A stretch of DNA of 13,519 bases from CAVZLD01 sp964522605 (GTDB taxonomy: Bacteria > Planctomycetota > Planctomycetia > Pirellulales > Pirellulaceae). The translations under genes and the position numbers were made by a program. The notes below the pieces were generated by a model. It was not told the DNA's origin, searched no databases, and saw only the letters and a list, made by a program, of their open reading frames with translations. Location of the stretch: the NCBI GenBank assembly GCA_964522605.1, contig CAZFWV010000179.1, forward strand, positions 1 to 13,519, written 5' to 3'. Below, in pieces: positions 6,431 through 13,510 of this stretch (position 1 is its first letter; every line of letters starts with the position of its first letter).

Positions 6431-7987
6431 ATGAGAACTGTGAATCGAGCCATTCTGTTTCTCTGCGGCCTGTTTGCGCTGAGTTCCACCCTTCCCGCCG
6501 CGGAGTTGGGTGCCCAGATCCGCGTGCACGCCGACCGACCCGGGCCGGAGGTGAACCGGAATATCTACGGACATTTTGCCGAGCACTTGGGACGCTGCAT
6601 CTACGAGGGGATTTGGGTCGGAGAGGACTCGCCGATCCCGAACACGCGCGGCATTCGCAACGACGTCGTCGCGGCCCTGCGTGAACTCAATATCCCCGTA
6701 CTGCGATGGCCCGGAGGCTGCTTCGCCGACGAATATCACTGGAAGGACGGGATCGGCCCACGCGAGTCACGCCCCAAGATGATCAATACGCATTGGGGCG
6801 GCGTCGTAGAGAACAACCATTTCGGGACGCATGAGTTCCTGGATCTCTGTGAGCAACTGGAGACCGATCCGTACATCTGCGGCAACGTGGGCAGTGGATC
6901 GGTGCAAGAGATGATGGAGTGGGTCGAGTACATGACGTCGGATGCCGATTCGCCCATGGCGAACCTGCGGAGGCAAAATGGTCGTGATGAACCCTGGCGC
7001 GTTCCCTATTTTGGCGTCGGCAATGAAAGCTGGGGTTGTGGCGGGAACATGCGGCCCGAGTACTACGCGGACCTCTATCGGCGCTACAACACGTTCGTCA
7101 AGAACTACCCGGGAAATCGCATCTATCGCATCGCCTGCGGGGCCAATGCATTCGACTACAACTGGACGGAAGTGTTGATGGAGCAAGTGGGCCGGCGAAT
7201 GGACGGACTGTCCTTGCACTATTACACGATCGCGACGGGCGACTGGGGTCGGAAAGGATCGGCGACGAAGTTCGATGAAACGCTGTGGCATTCCACGCTT
7301 CGGCGAACCCTGGCCATGGATGAGTTGATTACCAAGCACGGGGAAATCATGGATCGGCGCGATCCCCGAAAACGGATCGGCATGATTGTCGATGAATGGG
7401 GCGTCTGGCATGACGTGGAGCCGGGGACGAACCCCGGATTCCTGTACCAGCAGAATACGCTGCGCGATGCGCTCGTCGCGGCACTCAATTTCCATATCTT
7501 CCATCGACACGCCGATCGAGTCGTGATGGCCAACATTGCACAGACCGTCAATGTGTTGCAGGCGATGGTGCTGACCGACAAAGAACGCATGCTGCGGACG
7601 CCCACGTTCCACGTGTTTGAAATGTTCAAGGTCCATCAGGGCGGAACCTATCTGCCGCTTGATCTGGAGACGCCCGACTACGTTCTCGGCGACGAGCGTA
7701 TCCCGGCCGTGAGTGCGTCGGCGACGCGGGATGCGGACAGCGTTGTTCACCTGTCGCTCGTCAACTGTGATCCCAATCACTCGATTGATATCTCATGTCA
7801 GTTTGACGGAGCCACACCCGATTCCGTATCCGGACGTTTGTTGACCGCCGAGCAAATGAATTCCCACAATACGTTCGACCAGGTCGACACCGTCGTGCCC
7901 AAGGCGTTCGATGGCGCCCGGCTCGATGGAGGGAGTCTGGTCGTGACCTTGCCCGCGAAATCCGTGGTGATTTTGCATGTGAAATAG
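6431..7987 (+). CDS. Exported GH51 alpha-L-arabinofuranosidase
   Basis: Hydrolyses terminal alpha-L-arabinofuranosyl residues from arabinan, arabinoxylan or arabinogalactan, with retention of configuration. The protein is 518 residues. A Sec signal peptide is visible: Arg-rich start, hydrophobic run of about residues 7-20, likely cleavage after Ala24 (LPAA-Glu). The catalytic barrel carries IYGHFAEHLGRCIYEGIW (45-62), LRWPGGCFAD (91-100) and HWGG near 121. The acid/base is Glu199 in GVGNESWGCGG and the nucleophile Glu322 in IVDEWGVW. The C-terminal 120 residues form the usual beta-sandwich of the family. Many characterised bacterial GH51 enzymes lack a signal peptide, so export suggests work outside the inner membrane, on oligosaccharides. 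The start is supported by GAGGAG at 6417-6422, overlapping the symporter stop. It is probably the last gene of the arabinose transcript. Exact linkage preference cannot be read from sequence. Confidence 0.94.
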   Translation: MRTVNRAILFLCGLFALSSTLPAAELGAQIRVHADRPGPEVNRNIYGHFAEHLGRCIYEGIWVGEDSPIPNTRGIRNDVVAALRELNIPVLRWPGGCFADEYHWKDGIGPRESRPKMINTHWGGVVENNHFGTHEFLDLCEQLETDPYICGNVGSGSVQEMMEWVEYMTSDADSPMANLRRQNGRDEPWRVPYFGVGNESWGCGGNMRPEYYADLYRRYNTFVKNYPGNRIYRIACGANAFDYNWTEVLMEQVGRRMDGLSLHYYTIATGDWGRKGSATKFDETLWHSTLRRTLAMDELITKHGEIMDRRDPRKRIGMIVDEWGVWHDVEPGTNPGFLYQQNTLRDALVAALNFHIFHRHADRVVMANIAQTVNVLQAMVLTDKERMLRTPTFHVFEMFKVHQGGTYLPLDLETPDYVLGDERIPAVSASATRDADSVVHLSLVNCDPNHSIDISCQFDGATPDSVSGRLLTAEQMNSHNTFDQVDTVVPKAFDGARLDGGSLVVTLPAKSVVILHVK

Positions 7988-8319
7988 CGTCACAAGGCGG
8001 CAGGGCCGCGGAGTAACGCGGAAAGGCGCGGAGTTAAGCTCGATCGATATCGAGACCGGAATCAGGCGGTCCCGGCAACGGCAGTCCAATCAAGGTGCGG
8101 ACGAGAGCAAATCGCACTCAGGTTGGACGTAGGGAGGAGAAGGAACCACGGATCGAACGGAGGGGACAGATCGGCACGGATAGATCCGCTCCGCGCACTT
8201 CCGCGCGCCTCCGCGGCTGAAATCTCCCTACATCGCGCGCACAGCAGGAAGAGAAGCCACGGGTTGAAAGGAGGCTACGGATCCTTGCGGATTCCTCGGT
8301 ATCCAACCATGCTGTCGGT
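7988..8319. repeat. Convergent spacer with repeat remnants, no gene seen
   Basis: The GH51 gene and the beta-helix gene converge on these 332 bases. No coding frame here is convincing. The spacer holds an imperfect inverted repeat rich in CGCGGAG (8005-8217). It also holds a direct repeat: CACGGATCGAACGGAGG at 8147-8163 resembles CACGGGTTGAAAGGAGG at 8258-8274 (14 of 17 identical). No GC-rich stem followed by a T-run is seen on either strand, so transcription must end here by another route or read through into the opposing gene. Confidence 0.7.
8005..8217. repeat. Imperfect inverted repeat of CGCGGAG-type sequence
   Basis: Arms 8005-8033 and 8189-8217 are 29 bases long and complementary at 24 positions, in three blocks: GCCGCGGAG, CGCGGAA and GCGCGGAG. 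They enclose 155 bases. Either two copies of one intergenic repeat family were inserted in opposite orientation, or the pair is the ends of a decayed element. A stem in RNA is possible from either strand. Confidence 0.75.
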
Positions 8320-10389
8320 TCACTTCACGCCCAGTCCGTCGAACCAGATCACGAGCGGCGGAGCTCCCCACGCGTCAAAGCCGAAGCGGATTTCTTTGAG
8401 TGACGAGATGTTGTCGCCGGTGCGCTGCCAGGAATCGTTGCCCTGCAGCGGTACGACGAAATAGGTCCAACCCTCACGTGCTTCGTTGTATGGTGGCGCG
8501 CTCAGGAAGTCTCGGGCGGGCGTCAGTTGGAGTTGCTCTTGATCGGGGCCGACAAGTGTCAGCAGCGGATTCAGGTCTTGCCAGCCGGGAATATTCTCGT
8601 TGCGCGATTTGAGCCAGAACACCACCTGCGTCATGGACTCAAGGGAGGCAGGTGTTGGCAAGGCGTACTTCAGGGTAACGCGGCCGCCGCTGTAGGGGGC
8701 CACATTCGCGCGCACCGAAGCGTCTCCCACCAGCCGAACTTCTTGATCCTGTGAAAACTCCACGCGGGAGTTCGGGTCGCTCCAGGTCCAGGCATTTGCC
8801 TCTCCTTCTGTTCCGAGCTCTTCGATCGGTTCGATCACATACAGATCCCGCCAAGCCAGATCGGACAGCAGGCCGTTGCTGACCGTCAGAGCGACGCGAT
8901 AGAAGCCGGGTTCCGTAAACAAGGGCGCGAAACTGGATTGATCGCCGCCTCGATCCGGTGGGACACGCCAATGAAACGTCAGTGGATGGTCGTTCGGATC
9001 ACGACTGTTTGACGCATCAAACGTCACTCGCTCCCTAACTCGCACGACGTTCGGTCCGTCCAGCACGGCTTGAGGAGGTTGCGTGATTCCAGCCTGATCT
9101 GGGTGCTGCACGAGGCCACGCACGTTCTCGTGTTGCCACACGTCAGCGACTGCGTTTGTCTGAAACCGATTTGCGCCGAGGTCGATCATGTCGGCATGTT
9201 GCAGAAAAATTCCCCAGCGGTTGTGCTTCAGAATGTTCTGTTCAATGATCCAGTGGAATGCGTTCCACTTCGTGCCCTTCGAGTCCAGATCGCCGATCGC
9301 GGCGATACCCGCTCCATGGTTGCCTTCGCAAGTATTTCCGCGAACGATCGTGTGACTGCTCGGGCCGAACATGAACACGATCCCCGCATGTCCGCCGTCC
9401 GGAAGGTGGGGGGAGTTGTGAAATCCGTCGGGCAAACCATTGAAGGATGCCTCATTCTCAATCAGGACATTCTGGTCGGATGCGCCGAGCCAGAATCCGT
9501 AGCTGCCGTGATTCGCTTTGTTTCGAATCCACGTACTGCGCGGCGACCATGCCTCCACGCAGTTGTTGTTGGCGAACGAGCAGTCGTTTTCGATGAACAC
9601 GTTGCCCGTGCTGACCCATTGATTCAAAACACGGATAAATATGCCATCGCCACCGTGCGTGCAGTTGTTGCCCACAAAACGGTTGTCATTCGAGCCGCTT
9701 TCGATCAGTACGCACGTTGAGTCTCGCGCGTGGACCTCTCCCGGACTGATTCGCAGTCCGTAGCTGAGATCGTTATTCCGAACGACATTACGGCAGGAAC
9801 TCCAAAGTTTCAGGCACGTGTTTGAGGTGTGTGAAAAGTCGTTCTGTTCGAATTGGTTTTCGTTGGAGTCGACCAGCACGCAGGCGTCCCAGACGCGGTT
9901 CGCCCGGTTCCTTCGCAATCGACTGGCGTGCACCCGTTCCAGCAGAATTCCGCCTCGACGCCCATTTTCGCCCCAGCCAAACTCCGGGTCGTGAAAATTG
10001 TCCGAGAAATCGCAATCTTCGATGAGCCACTCCCGTCCGTCGACGATGTGCAGAGCACGTTCCCAGCCTTTCGCACGCACGTTGCGCAGCGTAACGTGGG
10101 AAACTCCCTCCGCATAAATCGCCGTCCGTTCGTATTTGTTGGCGTCGACCTCGCGCGAGCCCACAAGGCACGCACCGTGGCCGTCGATGGTGATGTGTGA
10201 GGCTTTTACCACGATCTGTCCATACGTGCGGTTCGGGTCGAGCGTAGTATCCTGCTCGATGATCAAGATCTCGTCCGTCGACTCCTGGCTCGGACGCGTC
10301 GTCTGCGCGTAGGCGGTTGTCGCGATGACGTAGGAGACCAAATGAAGAGCGGTGATCAGTAAGCGGATAAGTCGATGATAGGTGGCCAT
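8320..10389 (-). CDS. Exported right-handed beta-helix protein with PKD-like and jelly-roll-like domains
   Basis: Probably binds, cleaves or epimerises a polysaccharide outside the cytoplasm; the substrate is unknown. From the ATG at 10389 the protein is 689 residues. The signal peptide is residues 1-28 with cleavage after AYA. Residues about 45-425 form a parallel beta-helix with a run of short coils, recognisable by repeated Asn-rich turns such as NENQFEQND, SNDNRFVGNNC, TGNVFIENDC and QNVLIENEASFNG (NosD/PbH1-like). Residues about 440-520 resemble a PKD domain (VTFDASNSRDPNDHPLTFHWRV, then GFYRVALTVSNG). Residues about 525-689 look like a carbohydrate-binding beta-sandwich (YFVVPLQGN, IRFGFDAW, IWFDGLGVK). 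Beta-helix folds include polysaccharide lyases, GH28 pectinases and C5-epimerases; I recognise no definite catalytic signature of these. It is convergent with the arabinose block and divergent from the next gene. A longer reading from 10503 adds 38 charged residues before the signal and is less likely. Confidence 0.85.
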   Translation of the reverse strand: MATYHRLIRLLITALHLVSYVIATTAYAQTTRPSQESTDEILIIEQDTTLDPNRTYGQIVVKASHITIDGHGACLVGSREVDANKYERTAIYAEGVSHVTLRNVRAKGWERALHIVDGREWLIEDCDFSDNFHDPEFGWGENGRRGGILLERVHASRLRRNRANRVWDACVLVDSNENQFEQNDFSHTSNTCLKLWSSCRNVVRNNDLSYGLRISPGEVHARDSTCVLIESGSNDNRFVGNNCTHGGDGIFIRVLNQWVSTGNVFIENDCSFANNNCVEAWSPRSTWIRNKANHGSYGFWLGASDQNVLIENEASFNGLPDGFHNSPHLPDGGHAGIVFMFGPSSHTIVRGNTCEGNHGAGIAAIGDLDSKGTKWNAFHWIIEQNILKHNRWGIFLQHADMIDLGANRFQTNAVADVWQHENVRGLVQHPDQAGITQPPQAVLDGPNVVRVRERVTFDASNSRDPNDHPLTFHWRVPPDRGGDQSSFAPLFTEPGFYRVALTVSNGLLSDLAWRDLYVIEPIEELGTEGEANAWTWSDPNSRVEFSQDQEVRLVGDASVRANVAPYSGGRVTLKYALPTPASLESMTQVVFWLKSRNENIPGWQDLNPLLTLVGPDQEQLQLTPARDFLSAPPYNEAREGWTYFVVPLQGNDSWQRTGDNISSLKEIRFGFDAWGAPPLVIWFDGLGVK

Positions 10390-10396
10390 AGGTCGA

Positions 10397-10400
10397 TCCT
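10397..10400 (-). promoter_or_regulatory. Ribosome binding site that sets the beta-helix start
   Basis: On the minus strand AGGA lies 7 bases before the ATG at 10389. The protein from that ATG opens directly with a signal peptide, which fits. The upstream in-frame ATG at 10503 would bury the signal peptide behind 38 polar residues. Confidence 0.6.
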
Positions 10401-10442
10401 GCGAAAGAGTATCAAACCGAAACGCATGGCGGTTCTGCTTCT

Positions 10443-10465
10443 CCCTCTTTTCCCTCCCCACTCCC
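10443..10465 (-). promoter_or_regulatory. Possible G-quadruplex in a 44-base purine tract, minus strand
   Basis: Bases 10433-10476 are pyrimidine at 41 of 44 positions on the plus strand. On the minus strand this gives four G-runs (GGG, GGGG, GGG, GGG) with short spacers of 3, 1 and 6 bases, which fits the standard G3N1-7 quadruplex rule. It lies 53-76 bases upstream of the beta-helix start, in the probable 5' untranslated region. A regulatory role is inference only. Confidence 0.4.
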
Positions 10466-10710
10466 TCTCCTGCTCTGCGGCCCCCCGGTGATCTATGTTC
10501 CACGAATGATCGTCACGACGCAACCCGATCCGCAAGGATCTTCTTTCGGACCGAAGGTAGGTGCGGAGCGAGTGACAATCAACTAAGATGCACTTCCCAC
10601 CCTTTGGATCGATGTGCCGCCAAGGATCGAAGTGATTTGCGGGAGTGTGGCGATCAGTGCATCATCATTCTTTCGTGCGGTGCTTTCTCGGTTCAATGAA
10701 CATCCTCCCC

Positions 10711-10714
10711 GGAG
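10711..10714 (+). promoter_or_regulatory. Ribosome binding site that sets the start of the glutaminase-like gene
   Basis: GGAG ends 7 bases before the ATG at 10722. The next in-frame ATG at 10746, inside a tandem duplication, has no equally good site in front of it because the second repeat unit begins just after this motif. The first ATG is therefore preferred. Confidence 0.6.
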
Positions 10715-10761
10715 CAGAGCGATGAATAGGTTTTCTGGCAGAGCGATGAGTAGGTTTTCTG
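10714..10761. repeat. Tandem 24-base duplication spanning the start codon
   Basis: Bases 10714-10737 and 10738-10761 are adjacent copies that differ at one base (AATAGG versus AGTAGG). Each copy contains an ATG in the same frame. The encoded N terminus is therefore an 8-residue repeat, MNRFSGRA then MSRFSERV, placed before the hydrophobic core of the signal peptide. Confidence 0.92.
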
Positions 10762-13334
10762 AACGAGTCCTGGTGTTGAGTTTGGTACTCCTGGTGACGG
10801 GAGCTTTTTCCGTGTTCGTGCCCGTGGGCGTTGCCGACGACTTTCGCCCGCCCGCGGTACCCCTGGTTGCCTGTGATCCGTACTTCAGCATTTGGTCGCC
10901 GGCGGACCAATTGACAGACGCGGATACGGTGCACTGGACCGGCAAGCCGCATCGCTTGACGGCCTTGGCACGGATTGATGGTCATGCGTTTCGCCTGATG
11001 GGAACGCAACCTGCGGGCGTGCCGGCGATGGAGCAGGTCGATCGACAGGTTCTGCCGACCCGAACGACCTACAGGTTCGCAGCAAGTGGCGTGACCGTCG
11101 ACATGACTTTCCTCACTCCATCGCTGCCCGACGACATCGACCTATTGTCACGACCCGTAACGTACGTCTGCTTCGATCTGCAAGCGACGGATGGCCAATC
11201 TCACGCCGTCCAGTTGTACCTGGATGCGGGGGCAGAGTTGGCTGTCAACACGGGAAACCAGCAGGTCGATGGCGCCTTGGAGGATTACGGCGATCTGCAA
11301 GCGGTGCGATTGGGTTCGACGGAACAAGCCGTGTTGGCCAAGTCGGGAGATGACCTGCGGATCGACTGGGGCTATCTGTACGTATCCGCTCCTCGTGTCG
11401 CCGCGCCGGTCCGCGCGCTGGCCGAACGCGACGTGATTCATCGTCGATTCGTTCAGACGGGGATGGATGGAATCGAGAACCAATCGGCGAGTTTGCCGGC
11501 AGCGGCGGATGCGTTGGTCGCCGCCGTCGCGATTGATGCAGGATCGGTGACGACGGAGCCTGTGCATCGTTGGTTCTTGCTGGCCTACGATGACCTCTAT
11601 TCGATTCAGTACATGCGCAAGAACTTGCGTCCCTACTGGCGCCGTAACGGTTGGGAGGCCGTCGATCTGCTGCAGGCTTCCCTGCGAGACTACGAAGATT
11701 TGCATCGGCGCTGTGTAACCTTTGACGAGGAGCTGATCGCGGATTTGACGCGGGCAGGGGGCGCGACATATGCGAATCTGTGCGCGCTCGCGTATCGCCA
11801 ATGCTTTGCTGCCGGAAAATTCGTCGCTGATGATCATGGTCAGCCCCTTCAGTTCAGCAAAGAGAATCACTCGAACGGCTGCATTGGAACGTCGGATGTC
11901 TTTTATCCGATGGCGCCGCAATTCTTGCTGCTCGGTCCCAGCCTGGCAAAGTCCTTTGTGGTTCCGTTCATGAACTATGCGGCTTCCGAACGCTGGAAGT
12001 TTCCGTTTGCGCCTCACGACTTAGGAACTTATCCACATGCGAATGGCCAACGCTATGGCGGTGGGGAACGTTCGGAAGAGAATCAGATGCCGGTGGAGGA
12101 GTGTGGTAATCTGCTCCTGTTGATGGGAGCGATCGCCAAAATGGAAGGGAATGCGGAGTTCGCGGGACTTTACTGGACGCAACTCACGCAGTGGGCCGAG
12201 TACCTGCAGGCAAGAGGATTCGACCCGGAGAACCAATTGTGTACGGACGACTTCGCCGGTCATCTGGCGCACAATGTGAACTTGAGCGCGAAAGCGATCT
12301 GCGCGCTCGGAGCATACGCGCAGCTCTGCCAAATGCGCGGTGACGAGCAGCGAGCGGCCGAGTATCAGGAGCTGGCAAAGAAGTTCGCAGCGCGCTGGAT
12401 TCAAGAAGCAGATGACGGCGATCATTTTCGCTTGGCCTTCGATCGAGCCGGAACGTGGAGTCAAAAATACAACTTGGTGTGGGATCGGATCTTGGGTCTT
12501 GGTCTGTTTCCCGACGCGGTGCGGGACAAGGAGATGCAGTACTACCGCAAAGTCCAGAATCGATATGGCCTGCCGCTCGACAATCGACAGGACTATACGA
12601 AACTCGACTGGATTCTCTGGACGGCCACGCTGACGCAGGATCGCGAGGATTTTGCGGCCCTCGTCGATCCAGTTGTTCGCTTCCTGAATGAAACACCGGA
12701 CCGAGTTCCAATGACGGATTGGTATTTCACGTCGGATGCGCGCCGACGCGGCTTCACTGCTCGGCCGGTTGTCGGCGGAGTCTTTCTGCAACTCCTGTAC
12801 AACAATGATGTCTGGTCGAAGTATGCATCACGAGATCGGACCCGAGCCCGCGGCTGGGCAGCGATGCCCATTCCGCCACGGACCATTCCGCTCATTCCCA
12901 CTTCCGAAAATGAACCGATGGCATGGCGGATCACAACCGAACGGCCTGCGGATCGTTGGTGGGACCCTGAGTTCGATGACCGCGACTGGCGACAAGCAGA
13001 GGGAGGCTTCGGCCGACGCGAAACGCCAGGCGCCGTCGTGCGAACACGATGGACGAGCAACGACATCTGGCTACGTCGGTCGTTCGACTTGTCGGGGCCG
13101 CTGCCGGAACGCGTTGCGCTTCGTCTGCATCATGACGAGGATGTCGAGGTTTATCTGAATGGACAGCGCGTGCTGACGCGTACGGGATATACGACCGGTT
13201 ACGAAGCACAAGAGTTCGATCCGGCCGTGCTGCGCGAGGGTCGCAACAGCATGGCGATTCACTGTCGGCAGACAAGTGGCGGCCAGTACATTGATGCGGG
13301 GCTGGATGCGATTGTGCCCGCCACGGTGCCGTGA
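10722..13334 (+). CDS. Exported glutaminase-A-like (DUF4965-type) protein with C-terminal beta-sandwich
   Basis: Activity unknown; the family name comes from fungal glutaminase A, but bacterial members are often secreted and found among polysaccharide genes. From ATG 10722 the protein is 870 residues. A signal peptide has its hydrophobic core at about 16-34, with cleavage probably after Ala38. DPYFSIWS (52-59) is typical of the DUF4964 segment. A DUF5127-like beta-sandwich follows to about residue 310. The helical core shows FSKENHSNGCIGTSDV (378-393), FPFAPHDLGTYP (427-438), ENQMPVEECGN (453-463) and CTDDFAGHLAHN (507-518), all strongly conserved in DUF4965/DUF1793 proteins as I recall them. 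Residues about 727-870 are a separate beta-sandwich (DPEFDDRDW, DIWLRRSFDL, VEVYLNGQRV) like the sugar-binding domain of GH2 enzymes. The start is duplicated (see 10714-10761). It is divergent from the beta-helix gene and may act with it. I am sure of the family but not of the reaction. Confidence 0.88.
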   Translation: MNRFSGRAMSRFSERVLVLSLVLLVTGAFSVFVPVGVADDFRPPAVPLVACDPYFSIWSPADQLTDADTVHWTGKPHRLTALARIDGHAFRLMGTQPAGVPAMEQVDRQVLPTRTTYRFAASGVTVDMTFLTPSLPDDIDLLSRPVTYVCFDLQATDGQSHAVQLYLDAGAELAVNTGNQQVDGALEDYGDLQAVRLGSTEQAVLAKSGDDLRIDWGYLYVSAPRVAAPVRALAERDVIHRRFVQTGMDGIENQSASLPAAADALVAAVAIDAGSVTTEPVHRWFLLAYDDLYSIQYMRKNLRPYWRRNGWEAVDLLQASLRDYEDLHRRCVTFDEELIADLTRAGGATYANLCALAYRQCFAAGKFVADDHGQPLQFSKENHSNGCIGTSDVFYPMAPQFLLLGPSLAKSFVVPFMNYAASERWKFPFAPHDLGTYPHANGQRYGGGERSEENQMPVEECGNLLLLMGAIAKMEGNAEFAGLYWTQLTQWAEYLQARGFDPENQLCTDDFAGHLAHNVNLSAKAICALGAYAQLCQMRGDEQRAAEYQELAKKFAARWIQEADDGDHFRLAFDRAGTWSQKYNLVWDRILGLGLFPDAVRDKEMQYYRKVQNRYGLPLDNRQDYTKLDWILWTATLTQDREDFAALVDPVVRFLNETPDRVPMTDWYFTSDARRRGFTARPVVGGVFLQLLYNNDVWSKYASRDRTRARGWAAMPIPPRTIPLIPTSENEPMAWRITTERPADRWWDPEFDDRDWRQAEGGFGRRETPGAVVRTRWTSNDIWLRRSFDLSGPLPERVALRLHHDEDVEVYLNGQRVLTRTGYTTGYEAQEFDPAVLREGRNSMAIHCRQTSGGQYIDAGLDAIVPATVP

Positions 13335-13483
13335 AACAGAGACACGAAAAATCAAAAGGTCCAACGATTCGACTTGTGAACGGATACGGCATCCTGAATC
13401 GCAGTTCACAATCGGGAGGGTGAGGCTCCTGCCTATTGAAGATCTGACAGGCTCGTTCGTCGCAGACCCGATCAACTCTGGCT
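13335..13483 (+). other. Downstream region with an imperfect hairpin, no gene seen
   Basis: TTGTGAAC at 13374-13381 is a perfect complement of GTTCACAA at 13404-13411. Inside, GGAT (13382-13385) pairs with ATCC (13391-13394). The structure begins about 40 bases after the stop of the glutaminase-like gene and has no T-run, so it could be an RNA 3' end element or an operator of a gene beyond the window. Nothing else is recognisable. Confidence 0.45.
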
Positions 13484-13510
13484 CCCCTCGCCCCGTTTCG
13501 GGGAGAGGGG
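13484..13510. repeat. Strong GC hairpin, probable interspersed repeat at contig end
   Basis: CCCCTCGCCCCG (13484-13495) and CGGGGAGAGGGG (13499-13510) pair at 11 of 12 positions across a TTT loop. A G-rich stretch follows rather than a T-run, so it is not a standard intrinsic terminator. I recall closely similar C/G-rich hairpins as abundant between planctomycete genes. The element runs to the window edge and may continue beyond it. Confidence 0.65.

Larger units (their letters stand above)
10390..10721. other. Divergent spacer, shared upstream region of two secreted-protein genes
   Basis: About 330 bases separate the divergent starts at 10389 and 10722, so promoters for both should lie here. 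I cannot identify convincing -10/-35 pairs. The spacer contains a pyrimidine tract (10433-10476) and a small stem, GATCC-GCAA-GGATC at 10527-10540. An open frame beginning at 10614 runs into the downstream gene, but it would put 36 extra residues before the signal peptide and has no evident ribosome binding site. Confidence 0.55.

Noticed and set aside
9070..9720. 216-codon plus-strand frame inside the beta-helix gene
   Set aside because: The opposite strand has the signal peptide, repeated beta-helix turns and a good start; this frame has no recognisable features.
8280..10540. 13-base word GATCCTTGCGGAT at 8280-8292, with its reverse complement at 10528-10540, flanking the beta-helix gene
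   Set aside because: About one such 13-base coincidence is expected in a window of this size, and the flanking bases do not match, so it is not evidence of a mobile unit.
10614..10721. Upstream start at 10614 for the glutaminase-like gene
   Set aside because: It would add 36 residues before the signal peptide and lacks a ribosome binding site, whereas ATG 10722 has GGAG 7 bases before it.
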